NCBI GenBank assembly: GCA_039621445.1
Contig: CP154956.1
Coordinates: 55,025,419-55,089,418, forward strand
Reading direction: 5' to 3'
Length of the DNA: 64,000 nucleotides
Source of the DNA: Euglena gracilis
Taxonomy: Eukaryota; Euglenida; Euglenophyceae; Euglenales
Made by a program: the position numbers and the translations under genes. Positions 51,265 through 62,079 of the stretch are shown piece after piece. Under the pieces are notes generated by a model that was given only the letters and a program-made list of their open reading frames with translations, did no database searches and had not been told where the DNA came from. Within the stretch, counting starts at the first letter, position 1. Each line of letters starts with the position of its first letter.

Positions 51265-53643
51265 TTATCTCATAAGTGCTGGGGATTTTCTGGGGGGGCA
51301 GCCCAAAGAAATTTACCAAAATTCCCAGGATTTTAAGGAATGGGAAATTACAGACCGTTGTTGTCATTTGGCCAACACCTTGAAGGTTAATCAGGTGGTG
51401 CCCATTGAAAACCGGCTGCAACTTTTGATGCTATCACAGACGTATCTCCCTAATGGAGATACCAAGCAGCTCAAAGTTTTGGTGGACACGGGAGCCCAGG
51501 TGAACCTGGTCAAAAGGTCCATCGTTCCAAAACATTTGGCCAGGTCACCGCGAATGCCAATTCGGCTGGTGGCTGCCAACGGCCAATGTGTTTTGGGGGG
51601 CGACCAGTGTATTAAGTTGGAGTTGGGTTTTCAACGTAGGGGTACGGGGCAGCGGGGCACCCAGGCCTTGTACCTAGAAGGGGAATTCTACCTCGCGGAT
51701 ATTGGGGTAGATGCTATATTATCGTTTCCATGGTTAGCCGAACATGGTTTGGGTGTGTTCCCACACCATAAGGCCTTGGTTTTTGACAAGCCTAATCTGA
51801 CTTTCTTGTACGGGTGGGATACAAGAAATCAGAAAAGGAAACACCAGAAGGGGAAGAAAAAACACAATTCACAAAAAATATTTGGGGTTGTGGTTTCTGA
51901 CTTCGGAGAATCCCCTGAAAACGCACCAACCACGGAGTCCCTTGAAAATGTAAAAGTGTGGTTGGACCTGCAAAAAATGAATTTGCACCTACCCTTGCAG
52001 GGCTTTGATATGCAACCGAAATTCCTTGGTAAGAAGGAATTGCATACCATAGCCAAGCATCTCACCGAATCGCCAGCCGAGGACAAGGCAGTGAATGTCA
52101 TAATCCAGGCTCGCGACTCGGGTGAGGAGGAGGACGCCAGGGTGGTAGCATTTCGGAAAAAAGATTTTCAGGATTTTGAAGGGGAGGTGTTGGGTACGGA
52201 GGTACCCCCTGACCCTCCCGTTCGGGGACCTTATGGTTACGCTCAGATTCCTCTGAAGGAAGGGGCTGTACCCACAAGGCAAAAACCCTTTGTCTTACAC
52301 AGCGAAAGATTTGAAGCTCACAAAAAGGTCACCCAGGAATGGTGGGACCGGAAATTTGTTGAGCGATTGCCCAAGGGAACAGTTTCGGAATGGGTGTCCG
52401 GAACATTTGTAGTGCCGAAAAAAGGAGGTGAATGGAGGGGAGTGGTAGACGTGCGGGGGCCTAACAGTCAAACTAGGCGTGTGTCCTACCCCCTTCCCGT
52501 AATTGAAGACCTCCTGGTAAAACAAGGTGGAAACATGATGTTTTCCATCTTGGATTTACGGCAGGCTTTCCACCAACAGCCGTTGGACCCGGAAAGCCGG
52601 CCCATCACATGTTGTAGTACCCGCCTCGGTCCTTTTCAGCGGAGGGTTAATGTGATGGGTCTAACAAACGCAAGCCAGCAGTTTCAACAAATGATGGAGG
52701 ATCGCCGCTTCCCAGTGGGGGACGTGGCTGCTCCTTACATCGACGACATTTTGATTGGAACTCGAGTGGGTCCTGGTGAGGATTTACTCGCAGCACACGA
52801 TAAGGATTTGCGAAGAGTCCTGGAAGGTTTACGAAAAGACAGATTTGTAGCTGACAAAAGAAAATGCCGTCTTTTCGTAAAAGAAGTTTATTTTTGTGGC
52901 CATGTTCTGGGTGGTGGGGTGAGAAAACCATCCCCTGGAAAGCTAATGGCAATTGAAAAATGGGAGCTACCCCAAACAATCACGGGTCTACGTGCCTTTT
53001 TGGGGTTCACAAATTATTACAGCTCCTATGTGAAGGATTACGCCCACATTGTCGCTTGCCTTCAAGATAAGCTCAAAGTTTCACTAGTGGACGGCAACAA
53101 AGGTTCCAAGAAAAGGATTTCTTGGGAACCATCCGACATTGAGGCATTTGAAAAAATTAAATCACTGTTGTGCAGTGAATTAATTTTACAACACGTTAAG
53201 CCAGACAAACCACTTGTTTTAAGAGTGGATGCCAGCCAGTATGCGGTTGGTGCCACCCTTGAACAATTGGTTGGGGAGGATAGGGCTCCTACTCCTGAAG
53301 ACGTACGGGCCAAACGTACTGTGCCTGTCGCCTTCATGAGTAGGAAGCTAACGGGCAGCCAAAGAAACTGGGTACCTAGGGAACAGGAGACTTATGCCAT
53401 AGTCCTAGCCTTACAAAAGTGGGAATCATGAATTGGGCTGCAGCCCATCCTGGTTCTCACGGACCACAAGGCTCTAGAATCTTGGGCTAGAGAAGTGCTA
53501 GATACACCAAGTGGTCCCATTGGGAGAAGGGCTAGGTGGCATCAGATTTTATCAAAATTTGATCTGTCGGTTGGGTATATCCCGGGGCGGGAGAATACCA
53601 CAGCCGATTTGTTGTCAAGATGAGCTTACCCGGCCTCCCAAGC
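51257..53643 (+). pseudogene. Ty3 protease, reverse transcriptase and RNase H
   Basis: The frame is open from 51257 to a TGA at 53429. Protease: LKVLVDTGAQVNLVKRSIVP (D-T-G-A), then DAILSFPWLAEHGLGV. RT: WVSGTFVVPKKGGEWRGVVD, FSILDLRQAFHQQPL, APYIDDILIGTRV. RNase H: PLVLRVDASQYAVGATLEQL and VAFMSRKLTGSQRNWVPREQ. After the stop the same frame continues with LVLTDHKALESWARE and TTADLLSR to a second stop at 53621. Apart from these two stops the pol frame is intact over 2.4 kb. Confidence 0.85.
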
Positions 53644-53644
53644 C

Positions 53645-54200
53645 TTGAAGGACATTTCAAGGCATGGGTCAGCCTTTGACACCGAGGAAATGAGGGAAAT
53701 CATTCAAACAGAAAAAATGGAGGAAGCCGAATGTATGTGGCTACGGTTGGGGTGGAACCAACCACCACAGCCAACACATACACCACCCGGGGTCGCCGGG
53801 CGCGGGTGGACGGTGCACACGACCGGGGCTCAGAACCACTTGGGGAACAAACCCCAGGGTATGGTTCAACCACCTCCACCCACAAGGGGGAAAAAGGAAA
53901 ACATGTTTCATTCTCAACTCGGGTTGACGAGTTTGGGAATGAGACAAGTCTTGTGGAGGAGGTCCAAGAGCCAAGGGGGGAGCATTTTCCACTGACACCC
54001 ACTTCTATACCAGCTTCGCCAACGACGCCAACCCCTGAACCTGCTGCTGCGGCTACCACTGAGGTACCTGGGGCAGACCGAGAATCACCTGTGTTGTCTT
54101 CAGGTGGTTTGAGTGGTGAGGGGGGGGAAGCCACTTCTACAACCGATTCCTCACCCATCCCCCCTGGTTCTGTGTGGGATTTATCGTGGGAGGAGGAATA
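53645..54200 (+). pseudogene. Linker between RNase H and integrase
   Basis: It starts in the pol frame (DISRHGSAFDTEEMREIIQ) and then continues in the +2 frame as a Pro/Thr/Glu-rich linker (TSIPASPTTPTPEPAAAATT) ending SVWDLSWEEEYLKC. The second half precedes the integrase N-terminus, so at least two frame changes lie here. No Dam-like domain is present, unlike in the other retroelements. Confidence 0.5.
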
Positions 54201-55568
54201 TTTAAAATGTCCCGTTGGTCACCATTTTTTCAGGCTACCCAGGATTCAAAGGTGCCGTGGCCTGAAAATATCAAGGTTTTTGGTGACAAAATGTTTTTGG
54301 AGGAGAGGCTTTGTGTGCCCAAATCTCTCCAAGAAAAACTCATTCGAGATCACAACCCATACCAAGGGCATTTGGGATTCACAAGGCTATGGGAATGCAT
54401 GTCCCTTAGGTATGATTGGGTTGATCACTCACTCGCTCGAGATTTTGCTAAAGGAGTCATGGGCCTTTGTGGGACTTGCCAAGCGTGCCGAAGGCCGGCG
54501 AGTCTTAAGGGTTTAGTGGAATCTACACCCATACCCCCAGCCGTAATGTATTCGGTGGCCCTTGACATGTTTAGCATGCCTCTCGTGGAGTGGGAAGGTA
54601 ATTCTTACGACTCCATGCTTGTGTGTGTGGATCGTCACTCCGGTTGGATAGTGGCGATCCCCCACCTAGCAAAAGGATTTAAGGGAGCCAAGGCAGCCAA
54701 GCAAATGCTGTTGAATGCTTGGAGACCTTTTGGCGTCCCTTCCATTATTACTTCCGATCTAGGCTCACATTTTGTCGCCGGTTGGTGGCAGACAATGTGT
54801 GCCTTGCTGGGAATTAGGCAAGCCTTCTCCCAGGCCTACCATCACCAGGCGAATGGTAGGGCGGAGAGGGCTGGCCAACAAATAATGGAACGGCTTAAGA
54901 AAATTCAGGTTGAGGACAAGTTGAATTGGGTTAAAGCCCTCCCCCAAGCACTAGACCGTATCCATGATACGCCGGGGGAGAGTGGCATAAGCCCATTTCA
55001 AATCTTGTTCGGTCGACACCGTTCATTGGGTGGTTTACCTTATGAACCGTTAAGGGATTGTGAAGATGCCAGATCATTTTTCTATCAGCAAAGAAAAATT
55101 GATTTGTTAGTAGCTGGCAAAATGAATAATTTGCATGCCAGACAATGCGCTCGGGCCAACCATGGTTTAGACGGTTGGGAGCCATTGGAGGTAGGGAATC
55201 TGGTGTGGTACCTGAGACCCCCCGATTGTGGCACAGAATTGGATTCCCGTTGGTTGGGCCCTTGCAAGGTTACCGCAAGGGAGGGAATTCATTCCTACCT
55301 AATTGAGGTCAAACCGGGCCATATTATGAAGGCCCATCGGAAGGCTTTAAAGGTGTATGTGGAGGACCCCACATCTGATAAGCCTATCCCCCTGTTTTTC
55401 CACCGGCGGACGGTTCCTGAGGCGGAAGGTGCCCCAGATACCTGGTTAGTGGATAAAATCCTAAACCACAAGTTCGTCAAGGGAAAAATGTTTTTCTTAA
55501 CGAAGTGGCAAGGGTTTGAGGAGGCGAATTGGGAACCGGTGGAACATTTTTTTCCAGTAGTACAATAG
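54174..55568 (+). CDS. Ty3 integrase with C-terminal chromodomain
   Basis: An uninterrupted frame of 464 codons. Zinc-binding HHCC domain: HNPYQGHLGFTRLWECM and CGTCQAC. DDE core: VALDMFSMPLVEW, ITSDLGSHFVAGWWQTMC, YHHQANGRAERAGQ. GPY-like: GNLVWYLRPPDCGTELDSRW. Chromodomain: WLVDKILNHKFVKGKMFFLT and KWQGFEEANWEPVEHFF. It is clearly related to the integrase at 27514-29226 but not the same family. It would insert element DNA, with the chromodomain directing it to marked chromatin. Confidence 0.88.
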   Translation: MGFIVGGGIFKMSRWSPFFQATQDSKVPWPENIKVFGDKMFLEERLCVPKSLQEKLIRDHNPYQGHLGFTRLWECMSLRYDWVDHSLARDFAKGVMGLCGTCQACRRPASLKGLVESTPIPPAVMYSVALDMFSMPLVEWEGNSYDSMLVCVDRHSGWIVAIPHLAKGFKGAKAAKQMLLNAWRPFGVPSIITSDLGSHFVAGWWQTMCALLGIRQAFSQAYHHQANGRAERAGQQIMERLKKIQVEDKLNWVKALPQALDRIHDTPGESGISPFQILFGRHRSLGGLPYEPLRDCEDARSFFYQQRKIDLLVAGKMNNLHARQCARANHGLDGWEPLEVGNLVWYLRPPDCGTELDSRWLGPCKVTAREGIHSYLIEVKPGHIMKAHRKALKVYVEDPTSDKPIPLFFHRRTVPEAEGAPDTWLVDKILNHKFVKGKMFFLTKWQGFEEANWEPVEHFFPVVQ

Positions 55569-58500
55569 TGACGTAATAGCGTATTGCCTGGGAAAAGGGT
55601 TGCTGTTAGATGTCTCTAAGGATTTAAAGGCAACGGCAACCTGAAAAAGGGGGAAAAGGAGAGGTGAAAAAAGGCCTGGAGTGGTTGCCTAGGGAGGGGG
55701 AGGTCCGCCCTATGCCTCTTCACAGATGCAGGTGGACACCATCACAGGGCTGAGGCCCTGGGAAAAATGACGGGAGTTTCCTCGTCATTGGTTTCATTTT
55801 TTTCTCCCCCTGAAGTTTTCATTCACCACTACACCGTGGTTTGGGTGAGGCTGGTGTGGGCAATCGAGGACATTTCATTGCCCCTGTTGATTTTTTGCCA
55901 TTTTCCACTGAACTCCTGTGAAAGGATTTCAAAGGGGAATGAAGGATTCTCGTGGCTAGGGGGAAACCAGCCGGGAATCCTTCTTTTTTATACGGGTGGG
56001 TGTTTTCCAATCAAAGGATCCCACCATGGAACGGGAAGGGATATTGCCAACAACAACAAAAGCAAAACGTTGAAAGAGTGCATGGTTGCCACCAGTTTTG
56101 TTTATGTTGTTGTGGGTGGATTCCGGTTTGGAAGTTTCACCAAAAATTCTTGAAGAGGACAAACCACCGGAAGCACAACCGAGGGTTTGTTCTTTTGACA
56201 GCCTCCTCCAAGCATTGGAGGGGGGGGTAATTGGCAATGTGGGTTTGAGATTGCCCTGTCGGTTTGGCCGGGCTAAGCCATATTGCCAAATTTTCAAGTG
56301 GGGGAAGGAACCCCCCCATAACGGTGTGCATGGTTTGCCACCACACTAAGGGGAGGCAAACCGGCACCCAAGGAAGACGCCGAAGCCCAACACCCCGAAC
56401 TTCGACGAGGCGTTTGGCTCTGGCAACCATCACTATCCGTTTCGTTCACCTACTCAGGACGGATTATCAATTTGAAGTCTGGGACTCTGAATTGGATGAA
56501 CTGAAGACGGAGTCCAAACTATTTCAAGGAGTTGCTTTCTGGTATTGGTGTACGAGGAGCATATGTGGAGTGAACGAGTGGAGATGGTAGTTTTTTCGAC
56601 CTACCCATGCCACTCGCTATCCTTACATCGACACTGCACACTCTTTGTTTGCACCCACAGTCATGAAAGAGGAAGCTATGATTTTTCATTTCTCCCCTCT
56701 CACGGGTCGGTGGCACTCGTGGTGGGGGATCCCTTTCTCCAATCGGTTTGATTGGCTATTTTAGCATACCCCCACCTTTTTGCAAGTGAGGCCCGAAACC
56801 CCGGTCGGTTTGATCGGGCGGGGGGCTATGTTATTATTTCCCAAAATGAAGTGATTTGCCATTTCCAACCTCCCCAAGAGTGCCCGGGGGGGGGGGCAAG
56901 GCAAGCCCTCCCATTGCCCGGGGGGCGGGGCGGTTGCCCAAGGCTTTCCCCTCGGGATTTAGGATTAGGATTAGAAGCGCCCCACTTCACTTCAATGCCC
57001 AAGGTCGACAGGGCCACTATAGCCCTGCCTCCAAGGGGCCTACCTGGGGCCCGGATGCCGCTCCATGATGAGCGTGGTACAGGGTGGGGTGGTGGGAGTG
57101 AGTGGGATGAGCCACGTCCGACACCAGCCAGGCGGTTTTTACCAACCCCGGGGTGGGGAGGGGGAGGGTCCGGAGTGCCTGTGAGTGCCTGCCCAGGCAG
57201 GCACTAACCCCCCGGGGGGGTCGGTAGAGGGAGTGAGGGACAGGGCGGCTGGGCGTGGCGGGGCTGGCCTGCTGCCGGGGGATGGGGCGTTGGAGCCCTG
57301 GGAGGAAGGCCGCTAGCCCACCCTCCAGGGGGGGGGGGGGCAAGTGGCTGCTGTCGGGGATCGTTCAGCTGGCTGGCGGGCTGGGGTTGGTATTGCAGGA
57401 CCCGGGGGCGGGGTGTGGAGTGGGCGGATGAGTGGGTTGCAGAAGGTGGTCTCCTCATGTAGCATTGGGAAGGTTCCAAATATGTTTCCACAGCTGGTGC
57501 CGTGGAGGTGCAGTTTGCCGGATGTTCAGTATTAGGGGTACCAACCCTGCGGCCCTGATCCCCACACGACTGACGGCCTCTTACATTTGAGTGCCCGCTC
57601 CCCCCCCCCCGAATACTATCCACCAACACCATTCTAGGTCTCTGTGAGGGTGAGCTGGAAAGGTCTTCCTCGGACCCCACTAGAGGGAGGATGAAGTTTT
57701 GCTTGCTTCGGCAGAGGTCCCAGCCTGCCATGGACAAAGCCAGAGGCCAGCAAGTGGGGACTGGCCGCCCTCCAGCCAGGGTGGCCAGCAGTCCCACTTG
57801 AAAGCCCAGCGCAAATCCCGTGGTCCTGGGCGGCGGCTCGGCGTAGGTGTTAGGGGATAGGAACCCTCGCCCGGGGGGGGCTGCCGAGGCCACAACCACT
57901 TTTTTCTGGCCCTGGAGGGCTCAGGCCAGGGCCTTTCTGAAATTGGGCCCCGTTTTCGAACATGCCAACCGGCGGTAAAGGGGGTGAGGTGTGCTCCCCC
58001 GACCCAGGGCCCTCAGTTGCCCCGCGTAGGATCTTTTTTTCTTTCCATTGTTGTTGTTTTCCCATTTCTCAACTTGAACTTTGTGGCTGAAAAAACCCGA
58101 GAGGCAAAAACCAACCCACCTACTTAGGAACAAACAGCAGAGCACAACAAACCTGGGGCTTGAGAGGGTAGGTGAGTACCTTTGAGTTCAGGTGTTGAGT
58201 GGGAAAAATAATATGGAAATGAATGCCTTGATTTCCTTGGATAATTGAATTGTCCCTTTTGATCTTTCAATTCTCAATTGACTTTTGTGCTCTTGTGATT
58301 CTCAAATCGAATTCTCAAATTCTTCCTGGAATTTGCTGGGGTTCCAATTCCACTCGCGTGGCGGTTGACTTGCTCTGGTGGTTCCTACCAGGGGTTTTTG
58401 GGAATTTTCTGGGAATTTTTTTGGCTGCCGCCGCCAGCGGCAGCCGACATAGGGCGTCTGTAGCTGCCGGCCAGGGGTGCAGCTGGCACGGCCGCTGGTG

Positions 58501-59203
58501 CATGTCACCCTAGGTGGCCGAGAGGCTCGGTTCGGGGGCCAGGTCACGCTGCATAGCACTACCCGTCAGTCACCTTTAGCAGGGGGAGAGGGGAGGCGGG
58601 TGTGGTCTGCCTACCGCCCTGATCAGAGGTATGGTGGTAGGAAGATCATGTGGTGGCCCAACGCCTTCACAGAGCGGCCGCCAGGGAAACTCTAGCAAGC
58701 TCGCCGACAGCAGGTCCAGCTTGGCGTCTTTGACAAGGCCTCGGGCGACGCTCAGCCAGATGCCAAAGCAGCCAATGACCCCGCATATCAACGACCAGTT
58801 CGCACTCAGGTCAAGCAGATGTGGTCAGAGTTAGGCCAGGTTGCGTGAGGGGTGTTGCTCAGGGGGATGATGTCCTGGAGCCTCGGCTGGGTGTCTGGGG
58901 GGTGGGAGGGGCAGCAGCCTGGCTTAGTCGCCAGTGTATGTGGGATGGTGTGTGCGGGGGGAGGGGGGATTCGATATCCAGGGCAGGAAGGACAGGGCCT
59001 GGCAAAACCAGCAGGTTTGGGGGGGGGGTGCAAAAGGCCGCGGCAGGGGGGAATCACTATCTCGACAAGGTGCTCTTTCCAGGAGCGGAAGGCGACCCGG
59101 GCAGCTTGTAGGTTGGACACCTCCACCCCCGTGGGGGTATCTCGCACAGTTAAGCGGGGGAGGGGAGCATCAGGGCCCTTTAATAAATTATATGTATCAT
59201 GAG
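55569..59203. other. Non-coding stretch downstream of the Ty3 element
   Basis: A purine-rich run near 55645-55664 (AAAAAGGGGGAAAAGGAG) could be the element's polypurine tract, but no LTR copy was matched. From 56.8 to 59.2 kb the sequence is GC-rich with G runs. Open frames on both strands have no recognised family. I see no gene. Confidence 0.35.
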
Positions 59204-59325
59204 TAGCATTATAAGAATAAGTATATTAACCCTAATAAATATAATATTAAAAATAAATTAATAGATTTATAAAATTAATAATAGTAAAATAGAACATAAA
59301 TAATAATAAACCATAATAAAGGTAG
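59204..59325. other. AT-rich patch
   Basis: About 120 bases of TAATAAATATAATATTAAAA-like sequence, nearly free of G and C, in a GC-rich neighbourhood. Confidence 0.6.
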
Positions 59326-60603
59326 TACTGGCGCCGCCACCAGGGTGATGGCACCAATCGGCTTTCGACAGGACTCCACGAAGAGAAAAAGTGGGTTTAC
59401 TTCGGGGGGGAGTACGGGGTGAAGTTGAGAAAATGAGGGGGAAAAGCAGGTGGTGACTTTTAGGATTCAAGGTGGGGAAGCAAGAATAATCAAAAACACT
59501 GGTCGATTTTCAGTCCCGGTGGTTCTCTCTCCTCCCCCCTTGGTCATTAATTGTTTTGGTCTGCTGTCCTCACTCTCCGTGTCGCTTCGGGGTGGTGTGG
59601 GCACCAAAGGAGGTGTCCTGGCCCCTGCCGTGGAGGCGAGCCAACAGCGGCCATGCCCTCCGGCCGATGATTCTGGCGAAATGGCCGTCCAGATGGTGGA
59701 CCTACATGCTGCGAACAGCGACCCTCAGACGTTGATCGCCAGCACTGCAGTGGCAACTCCTGCAGCGATACCCAGGACCTGGGCCCTCTCTCTCTCTCTC
59801 TCAGAAAAATCCCCATTCCCTGGGTGAGCGCGGGTGCCCTTTCTCATCACGAGCAATGGCTGAGAGTGGTGCTGGTAAGAAGGGGGGAGAAGAAAAGCAG
59901 GGCCACCAACCAGCTGCTGGGCATCAAAAAACATTGGGGGTTGGGCCTGATGGGTATAAAATCCAGCGCCACCCCTGGACAGTCCATCATAGTGAGGTTA
60001 TTTCCAATTGATCAGATTGCAGAACCAGAAAGCGGATGGAGGCTCACGGACTCAGAAGGATGCCAGCGGCAGCATGACAGAGAACGAACAGAAGGCGGGA
60101 GACGGGGATGATGGTATGGGCCGGCACAAAAAATCGTGTGGGCTCAATAAGGCTGCTGGGCCCGAGAGGAGCTCCGGGGTCGATGGCGGGGTGTGAGAAC
60201 AGCAAGAGGACGACGGCCGCGTGGACCGAGAGAGAAAAAACGACAGGTCGAGGGCCGCGGGGGACCGAGGGAGAGCAACGACAGGTCGACGGCCGCGGTG
60301 GACCGAGAGAGGACGACGTAGAAAACAGAGGAGGAGGCGTGTAGGCAGGCCAAGGGCAGGGGTGGGGGGCTGAGAAACATCTCGGCGATGTTAGGTTGGT
60401 TTTTTCCAGAAACACTGCTCACCTGTTACGAGAGGCTTGGGTGTGTTTGTGCACGTTGAAATGCATCCAAAAGGCCAGGCGGGGGAATCCGTTGGTGTCC
60501 GTGGCGCAGGCGGCGGGGGCGAGCATCCAATGGGAAGCCGTCCGCGTGGGGAGGGGTCGTGGTGTGCCAGATGGTATCCCTAGAAACTGGGTTCTGGCAA
60601 CCT
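59326..60603. other. Spacer, no supported gene
   Basis: GC-rich sequence with a GACGGCCGCG(G/T)GGACCGAG unit repeated three times at 60210-60310. No coding family is recognised. Confidence 0.35.
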
Positions 60604-60712
60604 GCAAAATAAATAAATAAATAAATAAATAAATAAATATATGAATAAATAAATGAATAAATAAATGAATAAATAAAGAAATAAATAAAAATAAATGAAA
60701 AAATAAAACAAC
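60604..60712. repeat. (AAAT)n microsatellite
   Basis: Tandem AAAT units with occasional GAAT and AAAAT variants over about 110 bases. The apparent membrane-like reading frame (FIYLFIYLFIYLF) is a product of the repeat. Confidence 0.92.
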
Positions 60713-61289
60713 CAAAAATCAGGTCCTTGGGGGATGGGGGTATAGAGGAAAGCTCTGGCTTGTATTGTCCACATATTTCTCAGCTGCCCTAGGTTCTCTT
60801 TACCTCTGCCAGCTGATGTCCCCCTCAGAAAGACAAACACCTCCTGTCGGGCACCGAACCCTCACAGGCAGCTCGTCAGGCACATTGCTCCCGAAGGTGC
60901 CATGCGCAGTACCAGTCCAGTCCCGGCCCCGGACTATCAATGGACCACAAACCAGGCCAACGGAGGGGTGGGGGCTGTGCGCGCAGCCGTGTGATGCAGT
61001 GTGCAAGCAGTGGGGGGACTATATGACATTTCCGACATCCCTGTGAGGGGGGTGTGTGTGGCGACCACGTCCACTCTGCAGGGTGTGATCCAGGGTTTCA
61101 AAGCCAGAGTGAGTGGCCAGCACGCTCCGTAATCAAGAGGTAAACCCCCCCCATTTAAACCGACCCGTTGGTTTAGGACCTTTGGGTTGGCGGAAATCCT
61201 GGACGGGGTCGGTTTAGCCGGGGGGGGGGCGGTTTCAGGGGGAGCACACGGCTGGCCGACGGCTGGCCGACGGCAAATGCCCAATTTCA

Positions 61290-61625
61290 TCGACCAATTC
61301 CTAACTTTGAGTGACAAATTCCTAATTTGGGATGCAAATTCTTAATTTTCGGGGCAAATGCTGAATTTGGGTGTAATATCCAATTTTTGGTGGCGAACTG
61401 CCTAATTTTGGGTGCAAACTTCAAATTTTAGGTGGAAAATGCTTAAATTTGTAATTTTTGGGTGCCAACGCCAAATTTTCGGAGGAAAATGCTGAATTTG
61501 AGGTTCAAACTGCAAAATTTGGATGCATTGCCTAATTTTGGGTGTAAAATCCTATTTTTGGGTCAAACTGCAAAAATTGGATGCATATGCCTAATTTTGG
61601 CTGTAAAATCTTATTTTTGGCTCAT
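61290..61625. repeat. Degenerate minisatellite (CCTAATTTTGGGTGCAAA)
   Basis: At least ten units of 18-33 bases of the type GCCTAATTTTGGGTGCAAA, alternating with GAATTTGGG variants. Confidence 0.7.
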
Positions 61626-62079
61626 CAATGATAACCGTTCAATGAGCGTGGACGCTCTTTCTGTTGGCGGCTTCCAATATGTTGTGCATGTTTGTCATCC
61701 AACTTGCCATGGGTCGGTTTATTTCTGTTTTTGGTTGAAATTCTGCAATGGGTCGGTTTGGAAGGGTAGGTCGGTTTAGAAGGGGGGTCGGTTTAAATGG
61801 GGGGGGGGGGGTTTACATCCAATCTGACAATGATCCACCCGTCAAAAGGGAGTAATTAAAAAAAACCTGGACATGCCGGTTGAGATTGAGTTGAAAAAAA
61901 AAAAAAAAAAAAGGATGGAGACTCTTAACCCACACCTGCTCGGCTCCGCTCGCATTGCTGTCATCACACTTTCCAACCATGGTAGACAGTGCTGGAGATC
62001 TTCTGCACCAAAGGCTGCATGCAGGCTTACAATCCACCAGGGGATATTCAGTTCAGGGGCCAACACTCGTCAACACTCA

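Larger units (their letters stand above)
46688..55568 (+). mobile_element. Ty3/chromovirus retrotransposon carrying a C5-methyltransferase domain
   Basis: The order on the + strand is gag (N-terminal, coiled coil, capsid, zinc knuckle), cytosine-methyltransferase-like domain, protease, RT, RNase H, spacer, integrase and chromodomain. The RT motif FxxDDI-type and chromodomain place it in the chromovirus branch of Ty3 elements. Stops and frame changes break it. LTRs were not identified at either end, so the limits given are those of the coding region. Confidence 0.75.

Noticed and set aside
46100-58300. LTR pair for the methyltransferase-bearing Ty3 element
   Set aside because: No long direct repeat was found by eye between 45.6-46.7 kb and 55.6-58.3 kb; a self-comparison would be needed.
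60604-60840. Apparent membrane protein (FIYLFIYLFIYLF) on the minus strand
   Set aside because: It is a translation of the AAAT microsatellite.
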